DNA from: Chitinophaga chungangae | GTDB lineage: Bacteria; Bacteroidota; Bacteroidia; Chitinophagales; Chitinophagaceae | Assembly: GCF_017742215.1 (NCBI RefSeq) | Contig: NZ_JAGHKP010000001.1 | Location: forward strand, 930,001 to 994,000 | Length of the DNA: 64,000 bases | Direction: 5' to 3' | Shown here: piece by piece, positions 9,138 to 18,541 of the stretch | Layout: each line of letters opens with the position of its first letter | Position numbering within the stretch: the first letter of the stretch is position 1 | The notes under the pieces: generated by a model | What the model saw: only the letters and a program-made list of their open reading frames with translations | Told to the model about the DNA's origin: nothing | Database searches by the model: none | Made by a program: the position numbers and the translations under genes

Positions 9138-10223
9138 ATGCATATAAAAACCATTTTCTTTTGCTTATCCGCCACCGCAATCTGTGCTTGCGGAACGGGA
9201 ACGAAACGACAGGCCACGATCACGGCCGACATCACCGGCCTGAAAGATTCAGTGGTGTACCTTTCCGTACCGCTGGCCGATTCTTCAAAAACAGACACCA
9301 TTCGCGTAAAAGACGGCAAGTTCACCTGGACGGGCGAAGCCGCGGAACCGGTAAAAGCTTACCTGATGTTCCCCACGCGGTACTTCGATTTTTTCCTGGA
9401 AAACAGTGATATTCACATCACCGGAAACGCCGATTCGCTGGACAGGCTGAAGGTGACGGGCTCTGCCAGTCATGATGAAAGCCTTGCCTACAAAGCTTCC
9501 ATCAAACACATCACCGACCAGGAAGAGCAGCTGTACGGAAAATATCAGGAAGTGCAGAAAAACGATTCTGCGAAGGCCGCATGGGAGCAGCAGCTGGACG
9601 TGCTGCGCAAACAGCGGAGAACGGAAACGATGCATTACATCACCGGTCATCCCAAAAGCCCGGTAAGTCTTTCCCTGCTGTCAGACATGGCTATTATGGG
9701 CGAATACAAGCAGCTGGACAGCCTGTACAGCACGCTGGACGCGTCCATGCAGCAAACGGCAGCCGGCAGCCGTTTATCGTCGCGCATTGTAATATTAAAA
9801 AAGAGCGCCATCGGGGAACCGATGATAGACTTCACGCAGCCAGACGTAAACGGAAAGCCCGTAACGCTGAGCGACTTCAAAGGAAAGTACGTGCTGCTCG
9901 ATTTCTGGGCCAGCTGGTGCGGCCCCTGCAGGGCGGAGAATCCCAACGTGCTGAAGGCATACAACGCTTACAAGGATAAAAACTTTACGGTAGTAGGCGT
10001 GTCGCTGGACGATAGCGGTGAAAAGTGGCGCAAGGCGATCGAAGAAGACGGGATGCCCTGGATACAGCTTTCTGACCTGAAAGGGCACCGCAACGAGGTA
10101 GCGAAACAATACGGCGTACAGGCCATTCCATCCACCTTTTTGCTCAGCCCCGAAGGCGTTATCATCGCGAAAAATCTCAGGGGCGAAGAGTTGCATCAAA
10201 AGCTGGCGGAGTTAATGAATTAA
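9138..10223 (+). CDS. TlpA-like thioredoxin lipoprotein with DUF4369 domain (A2)
   Basis: A 361-residue protein starting MHIKTIFFCLSATAICAC; the signal has a lipobox (ICAC) so it is probably membrane anchored. DUF4369 (ITADITGLKDSVVYLSV) is followed by a charged helical region and the thioredoxin domain with WCGPC (LLDFWASWCGPCRAEN) and the cis-proline segment VQAIPSTF. The frame is open further upstream, but there it overlaps the previous gene, and only the ATG at 9138 gives a signal peptide. It is 17 bases after A1 and 29 before A3, so cotranscription is likely. Probably an extracytoplasmic disulfide reductase; partner unknown. Confidence 0.88.
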   Translation: MHIKTIFFCLSATAICACGTGTKRQATITADITGLKDSVVYLSVPLADSSKTDTIRVKDGKFTWTGEAAEPVKAYLMFPTRYFDFFLENSDIHITGNADSLDRLKVTGSASHDESLAYKASIKHITDQEEQLYGKYQEVQKNDSAKAAWEQQLDVLRKQRRTETMHYITGHPKSPVSLSLLSDMAIMGEYKQLDSLYSTLDASMQQTAAGSRLSSRIVILKKSAIGEPMIDFTQPDVNGKPVTLSDFKGKYVLLDFWASWCGPCRAENPNVLKAYNAYKDKNFTVVGVSLDDSGEKWRKAIEEDGMPWIQLSDLKGHRNEVAKQYGVQAIPSTFLLSPEGVIIAKNLRGEELHQKLAELMN

Positions 10224-10252
10224 TCTTTTATCCATTTATTTAATCATCAGTC

Positions 10253-11452
10253 ATGAAACAAATTTCGCTGCTCGTCGCCGCATGTTTATGCCAGGCGGCC
10301 GTACAGGGGCAATCTTTCACGCTTACCGGCACGGTGGAAGGCCAGCGTTCGGGTTACGTCTATTTAACTTACCCCATCGGCGGGGACAGTTACCATACAG
10401 ACAGCGTGCAGCTGAAGGACGGGAAATTTTCCTTCACCGGCAATATCAATGGCCCCGCCATGAGTAGCCTGACGCTGGAAAGGCCCGCCGCAATGTCGTA
10501 CGACGCGGACATGGCTTCCCTTTTCCTTGAGCCAGCGGCCATGACGGCGACCCTGAAAAAAGGCAGCCTGAAAACCGCCGTACTGCACGGTTCCAAAGCG
10601 CAGGACGATATGGAATTGCTGAACACGGCCCGGAAACCGGTAATGGACGGTCTCGCCCCGCTGTCCGCCGAATACAACAAACGCAACATGGCGTACATCG
10701 CTGCGCGTAAAGCGGAAAAAGACAGCGCCTCGCTGGCCGCCATGCTGGACGGGCTGGAAGCGGTAAAAGACAAAATGGAGCCTTATTACGAAAAGATGAA
10801 CGCCGTCGATAAGGACTTTATAGCCAAACATCCATCGTCGTACGCCACTGCATACCTGCTTCGTTTCCGCATTAGCAATATGTCTTTACAGGAGGCGGAA
10901 GCCGCTTACAACCGCATGTCGCCGGCCGTGCAGCAAAGCGGTTTCGGGAAGGAAATAAAAAAGGAGGTGGAAAGCCTGCGCAGCGGTTCCCCCGGCAGCG
11001 TGGCTTACATTTTCAGCAAAACGGACATCAACGGGCAGCCATTGAGCCTGGGCGATTTCAAAGGCCGGTACGTGCTGGTCGATTTCTGGGCCAGCTGGTG
11101 CGTGCCCTGCCGGAAAGGCAATCCCCATCTGAAACAGCTGTATGCGAAGTACAAGGGCAAAGGGCTGGAGATTATCGGTATTTCTGACGACGACAGCCGC
11201 CCCGAAGAATGGAAAAAAGCGGTGGCGCACGACGGCATTGGCATTTGGAAACATGTGCTCCGCGGGCTGGACATGGAGAAACGCCGGCGTAAAGAGCCCA
11301 ACCCGGAAGACATCAGCGACCGGTATGGCATTCATTCTTTGCCTACCAAGATATTGATAGATCCGAAAGGCGTAATTGTAGGCCGTTATGGCGGCGGGGG
11401 AGAAAACGATGAGGCGATGGACCGGAAACTGGCGGAGGTATTCGGGAATTGA
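10253..11452 (+). CDS. TlpA-like thioredoxin with DUF4369 domain, WCVPC variant (A3)
   Basis: A 399-residue exported protein: signal peptide (ISLLVAACLCQAAVQG), DUF4369 (FTLTGTVEGQRSGYVYLTYP), helical linker rich in Lys/Glu, and a thioredoxin domain with the active site WCVPC in VDFWASWCVPCRKGNP. The middle residue of the redox loop differs from its sisters (V instead of G), which should change the redox potential or partner. It also carries an insertion (MEKRRRKEPNPED) ahead of the cis-proline segment (IHSLPTKI). Last gene of module A; a strong terminator follows 21 bases after the stop. Confidence 0.88.
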   Translation: MKQISLLVAACLCQAAVQGQSFTLTGTVEGQRSGYVYLTYPIGGDSYHTDSVQLKDGKFSFTGNINGPAMSSLTLERPAAMSYDADMASLFLEPAAMTATLKKGSLKTAVLHGSKAQDDMELLNTARKPVMDGLAPLSAEYNKRNMAYIAARKAEKDSASLAAMLDGLEAVKDKMEPYYEKMNAVDKDFIAKHPSSYATAYLLRFRISNMSLQEAEAAYNRMSPAVQQSGFGKEIKKEVESLRSGSPGSVAYIFSKTDINGQPLSLGDFKGRYVLVDFWASWCVPCRKGNPHLKQLYAKYKGKGLEIIGISDDDSRPEEWKKAVAHDGIGIWKHVLRGLDMEKRRRKEPNPEDISDRYGIHSLPTKILIDPKGVIVGRYGGGGENDEAMDRKLAEVFGN

Positions 11453-11473
11453 TTTTTTTTTTTGGATAACCGG

Positions 11474-11507
11474 GAACGGGCTGCTCTAGAGGCGGCCCGT
11501 TTTTTTA
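11474..11507 (+). terminator. Intrinsic terminator closing module A
   Basis: A GC-rich stem ACGGGC...GCCCGT around a TCTAGA-containing loop is followed by seven T residues. It lies directly after the third thioredoxin gene and before the module B sigma gene, so it separates the two modules. Confidence 0.8.
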
Positions 11508-11579
11508 TGCACTGCCTGTACGATATGGGATGATAATCAATAATTGGATTTTTTTTAATTGTTTTGCATTCAATTCATT

Positions 11580-12179
11580 TTGGCCGATTATCAGACATAT
11601 AACGACAATGCACTCCTTTTGCGGATCGCGGAAGGGGATGAGGCCGCTTTTTCCCTTCTGTTTAACAGGTATTACCAGGCGATGGTATCTTTCGTGCAGC
11701 GTTTTACCGAATCGGCGCCCGTGTCTGAAGAGATCGTGCAGGACGTGTTCCTCAAGATCTGGATGACCCGCGAAACACTGGCGGCGGTAACGCATTGCAA
11801 GGCATACCTCATGACCGTCGCGAAGAACCAGACGATCAACGCCCTGAAGAAACTTGCGCGGGAACAGGAAAAGGCCCGCGAAATACAGGAAGCGCCGCAG
11901 TTGCAACAGGAAACCGAAGACGATCCGCGTTTTCACGTGATAGACCGCGCCATCGACCAGCTGCCGCCGCAGCGGAAGACCGTTTACCTGATGGCCCGCC
12001 ACGGGCGGCTGAGTTATGAGGAGATCGGGCGGCAGCTGAACATTTCGGCCAAGACCGTTAAAAAACATATGCAACTGGCCATCGCTTCCGTGACGGCTTT
12101 TATCAAGGCGAACGCCCGCCTGCTCCTGGCTTTTTTGTTTTGGCTGAAATTTTTTTCCGGGGCGTTACTCTTTTTCTAA
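11580..12179 (+). CDS. ECF RNA polymerase sigma factor (FecI-like), module B
   Basis: ECF sigma factor of about 199 residues. Region 2 is seen in AFSLLFNRYYQAMVSFV and SEEIVQDVFLKIW; region 4 in LSYEEIGRQLNISAKTVKKHM. There is no ATG at the N-terminus: the likely start is the TTG at 11580 (ADYQTYNDNALLLRI follows), with another TTG at 11559. A hydrophobic C-terminal tail (ARLLLAFLFWLKFFSGALLFF) of about 21 residues follows region 4, longer than in the module A factor, and could touch the membrane near FecR; that is inference. The FecR gene starts 22 bases downstream. Confidence 0.88.
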   Translation: MADYQTYNDNALLLRIAEGDEAAFSLLFNRYYQAMVSFVQRFTESAPVSEEIVQDVFLKIWMTRETLAAVTHCKAYLMTVAKNQTINALKKLAREQEKAREIQEAPQLQQETEDDPRFHVIDRAIDQLPPQRKTVYLMARHGRLSYEEIGRQLNISAKTVKKHMQLAIASVTAFIKANARLLLAFLFWLKFFSGALLFF

Positions 12180-12201
12180 CCTTCTTTTTGTCTTATAAGT
12201 G

Positions 12202-13374
12202 ATGGACAACGCGCAACAACGATTTCAGACGCTGCTCCGGCGGTATTTCGACAAAACCGCCACCCCGGAAGAACGGGAGGAATTTTTCGCGTTGGTCCGT
12301 ACCGGGCAGTTCGATGCCGAGCTGTCTGCTTTTGTTTCCGGTGAATGGGAGACGTTTGACCTGTCTGCCGGAACTGCCGCCGCAGGCCAGGCTGCCGGTG
12401 TGCTGGAGCATATCCTGCGGGGCGGGCAAACGGAAGCACCTGTACGCCGAATCCCTGTACTGCGGCGTGTTTGGGTCCGTTACGCGGCGGCAGCCGCGCT
12501 TTTGTTGGGAGTGAGCGCTTATCTCTGGAAAACGCAGCGGCCCGTACAGCCGCCTGTGGCTGCGGGTGTGCGGCCTGAAGAAAACTTCGCTCCCGGCCAC
12601 GAGGGGGCCGTACTGACATTGGCCGACCGTTCGGAAGTACTGCTGGACAGCGCGGGTAACGGGCTGATTGCCACCCAGCACGGCACGGAGGTAATGCTGC
12701 AGGACGGAACGCTTACTTACGAAGGCGCGCCAAACGAAGTGGCTTTTAATACCATGCGCACGCCCAGGGGCCGCCAGTTCCGGCTCACGCTGCCGGACGG
12801 CTCGAAGGTGTGGCTGAATGCCGCCAGCGCCATCACTTATCCGACCGCGTTCACCGGCGGCGAACGAAATGTGGAGATCGAAGGTGAAGCCTATTTCGAA
12901 GTATCCGGCGACGCGGCAAAACCGTTCCGCATCAAAACCGGCGAAGGGGCTGAAGTGGAGGTGCTTGGCACGCGTTTCAACATCAGCGCCTACCGCAACG
13001 ACGAAGATATGAGAACGACGCTGGTGGAAGGGGCCGTGCGTGTTACCTCGCAGCAACGTTCCCGCGTGCTTGCGCCGGGCCAGCAGGCCATTGTAACGGC
13101 GCGGCAGCTGAAAGTGGAAGAACGTGCCGACATCACAAAAGCCCTGGCCTGGAAGAACGGGTTGTTCGATTTCTCCGGCATGCCGCTGCAAACGGTATTA
13201 CGGCAGCTGGAACGCTGGTACGACATTGAAGTGGAATACCGGGGGGCGGTTAAAAACATAGAGTTTTACGGCAAGATCGACCGCAACGCCAGCCTGAACA
13301 GCATTCTTCGCGTACTGAAGGCCTCCGGCGCCGATTTCAGGCAGGAAGGCAGAAAGCTGATCATGCTGCCCTGA
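12202..13374 (+). CDS. FecR family anti-sigma factor, module B
   Basis: Anti-sigma factor of 390 residues. The N-terminal cytoplasmic domain (RFQTLLRRYFDKTATPEEREE) is followed by one membrane segment near residue 95-110 (YAAAAALLLGVSAYL), the FecR domain (TPRGRQFRLTLPDGSKVWLN) and the DUF4974-like C-terminal domain (LQTVLRQLERWYDIEVEY). It shares the whole architecture of the module A FecR but is clearly diverged, as expected for a separate signalling pair. The ATG at 12202 directly follows an in-frame GTG at 12199 and is preferred. It should hold the module B sigma factor until the STN domain of the next protein signals. Confidence 0.9.
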   Translation: MDNAQQRFQTLLRRYFDKTATPEEREEFFALVRTGQFDAELSAFVSGEWETFDLSAGTAAAGQAAGVLEHILRGGQTEAPVRRIPVLRRVWVRYAAAAALLLGVSAYLWKTQRPVQPPVAAGVRPEENFAPGHEGAVLTLADRSEVLLDSAGNGLIATQHGTEVMLQDGTLTYEGAPNEVAFNTMRTPRGRQFRLTLPDGSKVWLNAASAITYPTAFTGGERNVEIEGEAYFEVSGDAAKPFRIKTGEGAEVEVLGTRFNISAYRNDEDMRTTLVEGAVRVTSQQRSRVLAPGQQAIVTARQLKVEERADITKALAWKNGLFDFSGMPLQTVLRQLERWYDIEVEYRGAVKNIEFYGKIDRNASLNSILRVLKASGADFRQEGRKLIMLP

Positions 13375-13444
13375 TACCTTTTTGAATATGCATCATACAC
13401 CACGTACATAACGCATACATAGACAAGCCGGCTTACGGCTGAAT

Positions 13445-13479
13445 AAAAAAAGCCGCCGCGGCTGGAACCCGCGACGGCA
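13445..13479 (-). terminator. Minus-strand intrinsic terminator upstream of SusC
   Basis: Read on the minus strand, a GC-rich stem (GCCGTCGCGGG pairing with CCGCGGCGGC, one mismatch) is followed by a run of seven T. On the plus strand there is an A-run before and no T-run after the stem, so as a terminator it works only in the minus direction. No minus-strand protein gene is upstream, which points to an antisense RNA reading back from the SusC start region. Confidence 0.5.
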
Positions 13480-13540
13480 GAAAAGTTCAGTTGAATCAAC
13501 GGTTGCTCGACCATTTTAACAACCAAAACCAACGCAATTT

Positions 13541-16500
13541 ATGCAAAAAAAAGCGTTTTGGTCTGGCCCTCCTATGCGCCGGACCCGCACCAAAATCCTG
13601 CTAGTGATGAGGCTGACCGCTTTGCTGGTCTTTACAGCAATTATCCAGAGCCACGCTACTGCCGTGGCACAATCCGTAACTATCTCGGGAAAAGACATGC
13701 CGCTGAAAACGATCTTTACGGAGATCGAAAAACAGACGGGCTACGTCGTCTTCAGCAGCAACGAAGTTTTCCTGAACGCACATCCGGTTACGGTCCGGAT
13801 CAGCGCCATGCCGCTCGCCGATGCGCTCGGCGTGATCATGAAAGATCAGCCGATCTGGTATTTCCTCGACGCCAAAAGCATTTTCCTTTTTCCTGAAAAT
13901 AAGCCCGCGCCCGTTGCCGTTCCGCAGGAAGAGCCCCGTGTGAAGGGGCTTGTGCGGGATACCCTCGGGCGCGTCCTGTACGGCGCCACCGTCGTTAACC
14001 AGCGCACGAAAAAATCCGTAATGACCGACGCCGGCGGCGCGTTCGAGATCGAAGCGAAAGCAGACGATGTGCTGGGTTTTTCCTTCATCGGGTTCGAATC
14101 GCAGCTGGTGAACGTACGTGGAAGGAACACGGTGATCGTTTTACTTTCAAATAAAAATTCCAGCCTCGACGAAACGGTGGTGATCGCCTACGGCACTACC
14201 ACGCGCCGTTTCTCCACGGGCAACATCACTTCCATCAAAGCCGCGGAGATCGAAAAACAACCGGTCCAAAACCCGCTGCTGGCGCTGCAGGGAAGGGTGC
14301 CGGGGCTTTTCATCCAGCAACAAAGCGGTTATGAACACGGGCCGATACGTATCGAAGTAAGGGGAAGAAATTCCATCAACCCCAGGTTCTCCACCGATCC
14401 GCTGTTCATCATCGACGGCGTGCCGCTGACCGTGTTGAATCTGCCCGGTGCGAGGAATCCTGCAGAGGGAGAAACCCTCGTTTCCACCGGTCTCGACCAG
14501 GTGAGCATGTCGCCCGCCGGAGGACAGAATCCCCTGTACAACATGAACCCCTCGGATATCGAATCGATCGAAGTGCTGAAAGACGCGGATGCCACGGCGA
14601 TTTACGGCAGCCGCGGCTCAAACGGGGTGATCCTGATCACCACCAAAAAAGGCGCGCCCGGCAAAACGCGCATCAAGGTGGATTATTCCCAGGGCGTACG
14701 TTTCGTGACCCGGAGATGGGATATGCTCAATACGCAGGAATACCTGGCCATGCGGCGCGAAGCGTTCGCCAATAAAGGGCTTACGCCAAGCCCCCTTCCG
14801 GGCACGGCTGCATATGCTGCCGACCTGTTCGCATGGGATACGACCCGTTATACCGACTGGCAGGATTATGCCTGGGGCCGCATGGGTACGTGGAACAAGG
14901 CGCAGGTGGACATTTCCGGCGGAACCGCCTCCACCAATTTCCGCATCGCGGGCGGGTATGGGCGTACATCCGACATTACGGCGAGAAGCGGCATCAACCA
15001 GAATGCTTCACTTTCATTCAGCCTTCAGCACCAGGGTTCGGACAAACGTTTCAAACTCCAGCTCACGGCCAATTACGGATATTCAGACATCAACGTCCGT
15101 GGAGTCGGCAGCGGGCCTAACACTTCCACGCTTCCCCCGCATGCTCCCGAAGCGTTCGACGAAGCGGGAAGGCTGAACTTCGTAGCATGGAAGGCCGGTG
15201 GAAAGACCAATCCGTTCGATGACCTTATTCAGCCATATAACAGCAGCACGAATTCGTTGCAAAGCGGCCTTCAGTTGAGCTACAATATCGCTCCGCGCCT
15301 GAATGCGATGGTAAACCTGGGATACAATCAAAATTTCAGCAACCAGACCCGGCTGACGCCCATTGCATCGATAGATACCACAGGCTCCACCAAGACCGGG
15401 ACTGCCGCCTTTGCCAACACACGGGCCACGAACTTTCTCGTTGAGCCACAGCTGGACTATTCGTTAGACGTGGCGTCCGGTAAAGGACGGCTTTCAGTTC
15501 TGGCAGGCGGTACTTTTCAATCGAATAATACAAACGGCATACGGATTACCGGTACCGGCTATACGAACGATGCCCTTATAGGAAGTATTTCCAATGCCAA
15601 CGGCATCGCTTCCTACGACCGTGCCGGTCAATACAAGTACGCGGGCGTGTTTGCACGTATTGGCTTCCGCTGGGCAGACCGCTATATGCTAAACCTCAAC
15701 GCGCGCCGCGACGGCAGCAGCCGTTTCGGTCCGGGCAACCAGTTCGGCAACTTCGGCTCCATCGGTGCGGCATGGATACTGAGCGAAGAAGCGGCTATCA
15801 GGTCGCTGCTGCCGGAAGCGATCAGCTTTTTGAAACTGCGCGGCAGCTACGGCATCACAGGCAGCGACGCCGCGGGGGATTACCAGTTCGTTTCGCAGTG
15901 GGGCAATCTTGCCCCGAAACTTTTTCCCTACAATGGTATATCACCGCTTACGCCGCAGATCCAGCCGAATCCGTACCTGCAATGGGAAACCAACCGGAAA
16001 GCGGAAATAGCGCTGGAAATGGGATTTTTGAACGACAGGCTGAATATGGGCGTATCGTATTACCGGAACCAGTGCGGTAACCAGCTTGTCGATTATCCTA
16101 CACCGCTTTATACGGGTTTCTCTTCCGTAACAGCCAACCTCCCGGCGGAAGTGCTCAACTACGGCTGGGAAGGAACAGTTGGAGGATATGTAGTGCATGG
16201 CAGGAAATTTTCCTGGCGCGCAGACTTCAATATCAGCGCCAACCGCAACAAGCTCCTTTCTTATCCCAATATCGAAGAGACGCCTTATTACGATCAATAC
16301 ATCATTGGCGAGCCGCTGAGCCTGAAATTTCTTTATCACCTGATCGGCGTAGATCCGGAGACGGGGAAATACATGTACGAAGATTACAATCATGACGGCA
16401 AGATCACAAAGACAGACGGTGTTCAGCCGGGCTCAGGCGAAGACGACCGTTATATCCGCGTCAATACAAGACCTAAATTCGGCGGAGGGCTGAACAACCA

Positions 16501-16936
16501 GATCACGTACAAGAACTGGATGTTCTCTTTTTTCTTCGAGTTCACAAAAAAAATGGCTACCAATTACCTGGGCGGCGTTCCCGGAACGAGTGCCAACATA
16601 CCGAGATGGTTATACGAAAACCGCTGGCAATACCCGGGGCATATGGCCGCCGCACCTGCGCTGACCACTACAGGCGACCTCACCTATTCCAATTTCAACC
16701 TTTCCGATGCAAACTATACCGATGCGAGCTATATCCGGCTGCGGACCGTAGCCTTGTCTTGGTCGTTGCCCGAAAAGATCGCGAAGGCGGCAAAACTGAC
16801 GCGCGCCGCGGTGAACCTGAATGCGCAGAACCTGTTCACTTTTACCAAATATCAGGGCCTCGACCCGGACGTTACAAACTTCGGAGGCATGCCACCGGTG
16901 CGGACAATAACAGCCGGACTCTCCTGCACTTTTTAA
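13541..16936 (+). CDS. SusC/RagA TonB-dependent receptor with STN domain, module B
   Basis: Outer-membrane transporter of 1131 residues. The signal segment is near residues 22-43 (LTALLVFTAIIQSHATAVAQ) after a basic stretch, then an STN domain (VTISGKDMPLKTIFTEIEK), the regulatory-like beta-sandwich (VKGLVRDTLGRVLYGATV), the plug (LFIIDGVPLTVLNLPGA; VLKDADATAIYGSRGSNGV) and the barrel, ending in an aromatic residue (TITAGLSCTF) as outer-membrane barrels do. The upstream sigma/FecR pair and the STN domain indicate signal-dependent induction. A 166-base leader separates it from FecR and holds the antisense terminator. Substrate unknown; a zinc protease in the same operon suggests peptides as one option. 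Confidence 0.93.
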   Translation: MQKKAFWSGPPMRRTRTKILLVMRLTALLVFTAIIQSHATAVAQSVTISGKDMPLKTIFTEIEKQTGYVVFSSNEVFLNAHPVTVRISAMPLADALGVIMKDQPIWYFLDAKSIFLFPENKPAPVAVPQEEPRVKGLVRDTLGRVLYGATVVNQRTKKSVMTDAGGAFEIEAKADDVLGFSFIGFESQLVNVRGRNTVIVLLSNKNSSLDETVVIAYGTTTRRFSTGNITSIKAAEIEKQPVQNPLLALQGRVPGLFIQQQSGYEHGPIRIEVRGRNSINPRFSTDPLFIIDGVPLTVLNLPGARNPAEGETLVSTGLDQVSMSPAGGQNPLYNMNPSDIESIEVLKDADATAIYGSRGSNGVILITTKKGAPGKTRIKVDYSQGVRFVTRRWDMLNTQEYLAMRREAFANKGLTPSPLPGTAAYAADLFAWDTTRYTDWQDYAWGRMGTWNKAQVDISGGTASTNFRIAGGYGRTSDITARSGINQNASLSFSLQHQGSDKRFKLQLTANYGYSDINVRGVGSGPNTSTLPPHAPEAFDEAGRLNFVAWKAGGKTNPFDDLIQPYNSSTNSLQSGLQLSYNIAPRLNAMVNLGYNQNFSNQTRLTPIASIDTTGSTKTGTAAFANTRATNFLVEPQLDYSLDVASGKGRLSVLAGGTFQSNNTNGIRITGTGYTNDALIGSISNANGIASYDRAGQYKYAGVFARIGFRWADRYMLNLNARRDGSSRFGPGNQFGNFGSIGAAWILSEEAAIRSLLPEAISFLKLRGSYGITGSDAAGDYQFVSQWGNLAPKLFPYNGISPLTPQIQPNPYLQWETNRKAEIALEMGFLNDRLNMGVSYYRNQCGNQLVDYPTPLYTGFSSVTANLPAEVLNYGWEGTVGGYVVHGRKFSWRADFNISANRNKLLSYPNIEETPYYDQYIIGEPLSLKFLYHLIGVDPETGKYMYEDYNHDGKITKTDGVQPGSGEDDRYIRVNTRPKFGGGLNNQITYKNWMFSFFFEFTKKMATNYLGGVPGTSANIPRWLYENRWQYPGHMAAAPALTTTGDLTYSNFNLSDANYTDASYIRLRTVALSWSLPEKIAKAAKLTRAAVNLNAQNLFTFTKYQGLDPDVTNFGGMPPVRTITAGLSCTF

Positions 16937-16954
16937 TCTTTTCAAACACCTGGT

Positions 16955-18466
16955 ATGAATCAACTTCGACCATTCACGATATTATGGCTCCTGCCCCTTG
17001 CAATATGCTGGCAGGGCTGCAAAAAACTGATCACGGTAGACCCTCCGGTGAGCATCATCGGCACGGAGGAGGTCTTTAAAACCAACGCGCAGGCGAATTC
17101 GGCATTGGCGGGCATATATGCCGAAATGACGGGCAATGTGGGCTCGATGACATTCAGCAACGGCGGTCTTTCCGTTTACGGAGGTTTGTCTGCCGACGAG
17201 CTCGTACCCCTCACGGGCACAAACAACGAGACGGAATACCAGATATTCTCCAATAAGCTCGACTATACGAACGGTATTCCCATGGGTATCATCTGGAAGC
17301 CGGCTTACAGATATATCTACAGCGCCAATTCGGTGATCGAGGGCATCGCCGCTTCCACTTCACCGCAACTGGAAGCAGCATACCGCGACGCATACACCGG
17401 CGAGGCGCTTTTCATCCGCGCGTTCTCTTATTTCTACCTGACGAATTATTTCGGCGATGTGCCTTTGGCGCTGTTTTCTGATTACAATCAGACGAGAACG
17501 ATGAGAAAAACGCCGCAGGCGGAAGTATATGCGCAAATAGTGCGGGACCTGGAGGAAGCCATCAGGCTGTTGCCCGGCGATTCCAGGATCGGCGGCGGAG
17601 AGCGCGTGCGCGCCAATAAATGGGCAGCCACGGCGCTGCTGGCGCGTGTGCAATTGTTTCGCGGGGAATGGGAGGCCGCGGCCGGACATGCCGGCGCCGT
17701 TATCGGCGAAGGATCGTTCAACCTCACGGCTGACCCTGGCGGCGCATTCCTGAAAGCCAGCAGGGAAGCCATATGGCAGTTGAAGCCGCAGCTGGGCATT
17801 CTCCCGAATAACGGCACCTGGGATGGCCAGAACTTTCTGCCGGCGCAAAAGATCTCGGGGTACCCGCCTTCGCAGCTTGCAGAAATACTGGTACCTGAAA
17901 TATTTATAGGTTTTTCCCCGATTATCGTTCCGCCGTACTACCTGACGCCGCAAGCCGCAGCCGTTTTTGAGCCGGGCGATAAAAGAAAATTAAAATGGAT
18001 AGACAGCGTACCTACGCCCTCGATCGAACCATACAACAGCATCCCGCTTTTTTACCCGCGTAAATACACCGTAAAAAGGACCAGCGCCTCGGGGGCTATA
18101 CCGGAATACAATATGATCCTGCGCCTCGCGGAACAATACCTCATCCGCGCAGAGGCGCGCGCGCAACTCAACGATCTTGCGGGTGCAACGGCAGATATCG
18201 ATACGGTCCGCCACAGGGCAGGTCTCCAACCCACAACGGCAACCGGGAAAGCCGAATTGCTCGATGCTATCGCGCAGGAACGGCGGGCGGAACTGTTTAC
18301 GGAATGGGGCCACCGCTGGCTGGACCTGAAACGCACCGGCCGCGCGCAGACCGTATTGGGAGCCATCAGCACCAAACAGCCCTGGGACAATAACCAGCTC
18401 CTTTATCCCATTCCGCCGGAGGAGATATCCGCCAACCCGAACCTGAAACAGAACCCGGGATACTGA
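16955..18466 (+). CDS. SusD/RagB outer-membrane lipoprotein, module B
   Basis: A 503-residue SusD-like lipoprotein beginning MNQLRPFTILWLLPLAICW with a lipidation Cys in the QGC lipobox at about residue 22. The SusD N-terminal region (NAQANSALAGIYAEMTGN) and the C-terminal RagB domain (LAEQYLIRAEARAQLNDL; ERRAELFTEWGHRWLDLKRT) are both present and full length. It starts 18 bases after SusC and is the surface binding lid of that transporter. The last residues (LYPIPPEEISANPNLKQNPGY) are the standard SusD ending, so the protein is complete. Confidence 0.93.
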   Translation: MNQLRPFTILWLLPLAICWQGCKKLITVDPPVSIIGTEEVFKTNAQANSALAGIYAEMTGNVGSMTFSNGGLSVYGGLSADELVPLTGTNNETEYQIFSNKLDYTNGIPMGIIWKPAYRYIYSANSVIEGIAASTSPQLEAAYRDAYTGEALFIRAFSYFYLTNYFGDVPLALFSDYNQTRTMRKTPQAEVYAQIVRDLEEAIRLLPGDSRIGGGERVRANKWAATALLARVQLFRGEWEAAAGHAGAVIGEGSFNLTADPGGAFLKASREAIWQLKPQLGILPNNGTWDGQNFLPAQKISGYPPSQLAEILVPEIFIGFSPIIVPPYYLTPQAAAVFEPGDKRKLKWIDSVPTPSIEPYNSIPLFYPRKYTVKRTSASGAIPEYNMILRLAEQYLIRAEARAQLNDLAGATADIDTVRHRAGLQPTTATGKAELLDAIAQERRAELFTEWGHRWLDLKRTGRAQTVLGAISTKQPWDNNQLLYPIPPEEISANPNLKQNPGY

Positions 18467-18541
18467 TACGCATATATGCAACCGGCCTCGCAACAGGGAA
18501 CACCTTCCCTGACGGGGAGCTATTTTAAAAAAAGCAAACCA

